DNA of 8,828 bases from Phycisphaerae bacterium (lineage in GTDB: Bacteria > Planctomycetota > Phycisphaerae > SM23-33), in contig JASLZV010000054.1 of NCBI GenBank assembly GCA_030754715.1, forward strand, positions 1 through 8,828. The letters are read 5' to 3'. Shown piece after piece: positions 6,591 to 8,828 of the stretch. Both the position numbers and the translations under genes were made by a program. Every line of letters begins with the position of its first letter. The stretch's first letter is position 1. The notes under the pieces were generated by a model. It was not told the origin of the DNA. It worked only from the letters and a program-made list of their open reading frames with translations, and did not search any database.

Positions 6591-6657
6591 GGAGGTACTT
6601 GAGACAACTGACAGGACGGTGGGAATGTCCCTTACGAGCCGCCGTCGCAAGGAAACG

Positions 6658-6679
6658 GCGATAAGTGTGCCCGTATCGC
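6658..6679 (-). terminator. Possible weak terminator hairpin after coaD
   Basis: On the minus strand GCGATA and TATCGC form a perfect 6-bp stem around a ten-base loop, beginning about 25 bases after the coaD stop. It is followed by CGTTTCC, only a short T run. It may help end coaD transcripts or may be chance. The rest of 6591-6703 shows no credible gene; the longer plus-strand frame across it is antisense to coaD and lacks a usable ribosome binding site. Confidence 0.25.
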
Positions 6680-6703
6680 TTCTTGAATGCTGCCGGACCG
6701 GTA

Positions 6704-7228
6704 TTAGTGGGATTCGTCCAGACCGTTGTCGGGGGCGGTGTTCTTACGACCTGCCTGCAGGTGTGGCAGGACGGCCGGGGGGACCATTGCCGACACGTCC
6801 CCGCCCATTTGGGCGATTTGTCTGATCAGGTTGGAGGAGGTAAATGCGTGTTCGCTTCCGGTGACCACGAACACCGTTTCGATGCCGGCCACCGCGCGGT
6901 TTGTCAGCGCCACTCGGCATTCGAATTGCAGGTCGGCAGTGTTTCGGATGCCGCGGAGGATGGCGGCTGCGCCCATCTTTGCAGCAAAATCGACCGTCAG
7001 GCCTGAAAAGGTCTCCACGCGCACGTTGGATACGTTGGCCAGCACTTCGCGGATGATCTGGGCCCGCTCACCTTGGTCCAGAAGAGCAACCTTTTCCGGG
7101 TTATCCCCGACGGCTACGACCAGTTCATCGAACACTTTCGCGCCGCGTCGAATGATGTCCAGGTGGCCGTTGGTGATGGGATCGAACGTGCCTGGGAAGA
7201 CGGCCAGTCGTTTCTTGGACTTGCTCAT
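6704..7228 (-). CDS. coaD: Phosphopantetheine adenylyltransferase
   Basis: The 174-residue protein is a typical CoaD, which transfers AMP from ATP to 4'-phosphopantetheine, making dephospho-CoA in the penultimate step of CoA synthesis. It has FPGTFDPITNGHLDIIRR (11-28, with the T/HxGH motif at 19-22), SGLTVDFA (75-82), ILRGIRNTADLQFE (90-103), ALTNR (107-111), ETVFV (117-121), TSSNLIRQIA (130-139, the SSxxxR motif) and GGDVSAMVPPAV (142-153). About 15 polar residues at the C-terminus are extra. The ATG at 7228 lacks a clear Shine-Dalgarno sequence; a GC-rich hairpin sits 20 bases upstream. It lies 129 bases downstream of the small lipoprotein gene on the same strand and probably shares its promoter. 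The enzyme normally works as a hexamer in the cytosol. Confidence 0.96.
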   Translation of the reverse strand: MSKSKKRLAVFPGTFDPITNGHLDIIRRGAKVFDELVVAVGDNPEKVALLDQGERAQIIREVLANVSNVRVETFSGLTVDFAAKMGAAAILRGIRNTADLQFECRVALTNRAVAGIETVFVVTGSEHAFTSSNLIRQIAQMGGDVSAMVPPAVLPHLQAGRKNTAPDNGLDESH

Positions 7229-7248
7229 TGCTTCTGCTTTGCTCTTGT

Positions 7249-7275
7249 GTCCGCCTGGCCTGGGGGGAGGCGGAC
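7249..7275 (-). repeat. Inverted repeat (hairpin) in the coaD leader
   Basis: GTCCGCCT (7249-7256) and AGGCGGAC (7268-7275) form a perfect 8-bp stem with an 11-base loop, ending 20 bases before the coaD start. No T run follows, so it is not an intrinsic terminator. It could affect translation start or transcript stability. Confidence 0.4.
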
Positions 7276-7315
7276 CACCGACGGGGAGATGTGCCGTCTT
7301 GACCGGGTGACGGCG

Positions 7316-7353
7316 CCCGGGAACGGCCTTGTGCCGTGGTCTTCGTTCCGGGG
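7316..7353 (-). repeat. Long imperfect inverted repeat just after the lipoprotein stop codon
   Basis: CCCGGGAACG (7316-7325) and CGTTCCGGGG (7344-7353) pair at nine of ten positions, with a smaller GGC/GCC stem in the loop. It begins four bases after the lipoprotein stop and has no T run. It may be an RNA stability element or a partial stop that lowers coaD expression relative to the lipoprotein. Confidence 0.35.
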
Positions 7354-7357
7354 CTAC

Positions 7358-7567
7358 TCAATACCCGGTATAGGCGTGCCACAGCGACATCCTGCTTTGG
7401 TCGAACAGCATAATGGTGTCGAAGTCCTCCACTGCCTGGCGGGACTGTATGTTCCAGCCGGCCAGAATCCGGAACGTACGCTCATCGGCTGTATCAACCG
7501 GCGTACAACCGACCACGAACACCATCAAAATCAACGTCAAAACCAGCGGGATGTAGAGACTGTTCAT
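7358..7567 (-). CDS. Small lipoprotein of unknown function
   Basis: The 69-residue product starts with a hydrophobic signal (MNSLYIPLVLTLILMVFVV) and a lipobox FVVGC with Cys21, so it should be lipid-modified and held at the outer face of a membrane. The mature part is about 49 residues, with RTFRILAGWNIQSRQAVEDF followed by a bulky, aromatic C-terminus (MLFDQSRMSLWHAYTGY). I recall similar short lipoproteins ending in a D-R/S-rich tryptophan motif in planctomycete genomes, but I cannot name a family. The ATG at 7567 is preferred because GAGG lies nine bases upstream; the in-frame ATG at 7573 would leave only three bases of spacing. A strong promoter lies about 70-100 bases upstream. Being first in line before coaD is the only functional hint. 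Confidence 0.72.
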   Translation of the reverse strand: MNSLYIPLVLTLILMVFVVGCTPVDTADERTFRILAGWNIQSRQAVEDFDTIMLFDQSRMSLWHAYTGY

Positions 7568-7635
7568 GTCCATAAACCTCGGTAAAGAGTTAGGGCCACC
7601 GGCCTGCTTCGTCACAGGCTGCCATACTCATCGCA

Positions 7636-7664
7636 ATGTTAGATGGTATGTGCGGCTGTGTCAA
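7636..7664 (-). promoter_or_regulatory. Strong sigma70-type promoter for the lipoprotein-coaD unit
   Basis: Minus-strand TTGACA (7664-7659) and TAACAT (7641-7636) are separated by exactly 17 bp. The predicted start near 7629 gives a leader of about 60 bases before the lipoprotein ATG. An A/T tract (T6 on this strand, 7673-7668) lies three bases upstream of the -35, in the position of an UP element. Confidence 0.75.
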
Positions 7665-7690
7665 TGCAAAAAATCGGTGCCTCAAAAAAC

Positions 7691-7719
7691 TTGCCTGCAT
7701 CTGCCGCCGGGCGTATTCT
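7691..7719 (+). promoter_or_regulatory. Likely sigma70-type promoter for the oxidoreductase gene
   Basis: TTGCCT (7691-7696) and TATTCT (7714-7719) are separated by exactly 17 bp, about 87 bases before the oxidoreductase ATG. An A6 tract (7684-7689) directly precedes the -35. It is back to back with the lipoprotein promoter; the two -35 boxes are 26 bp apart. Confidence 0.5.
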
Positions 7720-7806
7720 TGGGTCCGGAATGAAAAGTCCTGTCGGCAAGTTGTTGCACGTGGTGGTACTGTGGACTGCTTTGAGCCCTTTTGGAAAGGA
7801 ATCGCA

Positions 7807-8769
7807 ATGGCTTTGGTGAAGAATCCGGATCAGATCAGCCTGGCGATGCTGGGTATGGTGGACGGCAACGGACATCCCTACAGTTGGACCGCCATCATAA
7901 ATGGAAAGTATGACGCGAAGGTGATGGCCGATTGCGGCTACCCCGTAATCCCCGAATACCTCGGCGCTCAGCCCAAGGAGGCGTTGGGAATCGAAGGTGC
8001 AAGCGTGACGCACATTTGGTGCGACGATCCGGCCGATGCGAAGAAAGTGGCGAAAGCGACTTTCATTCCAAACGTCGTGGACTCCGCCGAGGAAGTCATC
8101 GGACAGGTGGATGCGGTGATCATACCCACGGACAAGGGGTGGGAACATCTTGACCGTGCCAAACCCTTCATCGAGGCCGGCTTGCCCGTGTTCATCGACA
8201 AACCCATGACCGACCGGGAGGATCACCTTCAGCAATTTGTGAAATGGCAGCGCGAAGGCAGGTCGATCCTCTCGACAAGCGCCATGCGGTATGCCAGGGA
8301 GTTCGCCGAGTGCAGAGGCCGCCTGAGTGAAATCGGCCAGCCACGCCTGATTACCATAACCACCTGCAAGAGTTGGGAGCGATACGGCATCCACGCGCTG
8401 GAAGCCGTGTATCCGTTCCTCTCGCCCGGCGGCTGGGTCTCCGTGACAAATACCGGTACAGAGGAAGCAAACATCGTGCACATCCGGCACGAAAGCGGGG
8501 TGGACGTTGTGATTGCCGCCATCGCTGATATGTACGGCGCATTTGGCTGCCTGAACGTCTACGGTACTGAAGGCACGTTGGCTGCCGGAGATACCGACGC
8601 TTTCTACGCCTTCAAGACCCAGTTGGTTGCCTACGTGGACTACCTGCGGACGGGGCAGCTGCCGTTTGCCTTTGACCAGACCGTGGAGTTGATGAAGATT
8701 ATCATCGCCGGCATCCGCAGCCGGGACGAGTCAGCCCGAACGGTGACGCTCTCGGAAATTAAGGCGTGA
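7807..8769 (+). CDS. Gfo/Idh/MocA family oxidoreductase
   Basis: The 320-residue protein has the layout of NAD(P)-dependent Gfo/Idh/MocA enzymes, which oxidise or reduce sugars, inositols and related polyols. Residues about 11-135 form a Rossmann-type domain: SLAMLGMVDGNGHPYSW (11-27) replaces the usual GxGxxG segment, then THIWCDDP (68-75), VDAVIIPTDKGWEHLDRAKP (101-120) and the cofactor-site motif VFIDKPM (128-134, equivalent to the family EKP). The C-terminal alpha/beta domain has SWERYGIHALEAVYPFL (189-205) with a candidate catalytic His196, and VYGTEGTL (251-258). I chose the ATG at 7807 because AAAGGA lies six bases upstream and the conserved strand follows directly; the frame is open further upstream but carries no family sequence. 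The substrate cannot be told. It probably starts an operon with the gene at 8818. Confidence 0.85.
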   Translation: MALVKNPDQISLAMLGMVDGNGHPYSWTAIINGKYDAKVMADCGYPVIPEYLGAQPKEALGIEGASVTHIWCDDPADAKKVAKATFIPNVVDSAEEVIGQVDAVIIPTDKGWEHLDRAKPFIEAGLPVFIDKPMTDREDHLQQFVKWQREGRSILSTSAMRYAREFAECRGRLSEIGQPRLITITTCKSWERYGIHALEAVYPFLSPGGWVSVTNTGTEEANIVHIRHESGVDVVIAAIADMYGAFGCLNVYGTEGTLAAGDTDAFYAFKTQLVAYVDYLRTGQLPFAFDQTVELMKIIIAGIRSRDESARTVTLSEIKA

Positions 8770-8817
8770 AGCGATCGGACGGGCGGGGGCCGGTTAATCT
8801 TGAGGAGTAAGTTTTTC

Positions 8818-8828
8818 ATGCACCGTAT
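8818..8828 (+). CDS. Start of a further gene (cut by window end)
   Basis: GAGGAG (8802-8807) lies ten bases before an ATG at 8818, which begins M-H-R and runs off the window. It starts 48 bases after the oxidoreductase stop on the same strand, as expected for a second gene in an operon. Nothing can be said about its product. Confidence 0.5.

Noticed and set aside
6541..6825. Plus-strand frame from the small-RNA region into coaD
   Set aside because: It starts inside hairpin 1, runs through the terminator and is antisense to coaD. GGAGG at 6591-6595 has no convincing start codon at proper spacing except a 21-codon TTG frame with no recognisable content.
7636..7806. Upstream extension of the oxidoreductase frame from an ATG at 7636
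   Set aside because: The extra residues are Cys/Arg-rich with no family match, the ATG lies in the -10 box of the opposing promoter, and the start at 7807 has a good Shine-Dalgarno.

Overview
The window is bacterial, moderately GC-rich and gene-dense. It probably comes from a planctomycete-like organism (Planctomycetota, perhaps Phycisphaerae). That placement is inferred from the mix of a PilX-like protein with a glycine-asparagine repeat body, a diverged GTP-type PEP carboxykinase, a PP2C phosphatase fused to a cyclic-nucleotide-binding domain, and a Gfo/Idh/MocA oxidoreductase. No single marker proves it. I saw no CRISPR array, insertion sequence, tRNA or rRNA.

Layout. 1-552 (+) is the C-terminal end of a MutS2-like protein with two KOW-like beta modules and no Smr domain. 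It converges on a minus-strand gene at about 651-2052 that starts as a PilX-like membrane-anchored protein. That gene is cut by one in-frame TAG at 1654-1656 and probably frameshifted near its 3' end. Upstream on the minus strand, in transcription order, are pckG (5614-3740) and the PP2C/cNMP-binding regulator (3620-2361). nadD (5809-6438, +) diverges from pckG. coaD (7228-6704, -) converges on nadD and lies downstream of a small lipoprotein gene (7567-7358, -). A Gfo/Idh/MocA oxidoreductase (7807-8769, +) diverges from the lipoprotein, and a further gene appears to start at 8818.

How the genes relate. nadD and coaD encode two small HxGH-type nucleotidyltransferases that make the dinucleotide precursors of NAD and CoA. 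pckG links the TCA cycle to gluconeogenesis. The phosphatase fusion looks like a signalling protein with a cyclic-nucleotide or similar input. The oxidoreductase and the next gene look like the start of a separate operon, possibly for sugar or sugar-derivative metabolism.

The most interesting element lies in the convergent nadD/coaD gap. A near-consensus promoter (TTGACA, 17 bp, TCTAAT) is followed within about 90 bases by two hairpins, the second with a nine-T run. Together they define a candidate small RNA of about 82 nt. Both hairpin loops are nine bases, made only of C and U, and rich in anti-Shine-Dalgarno-like CCC/CCUCC. I do not recognise it as a known RNA family. Second in interest is the single amber codon inside an otherwise continuous pilin-like reading frame.
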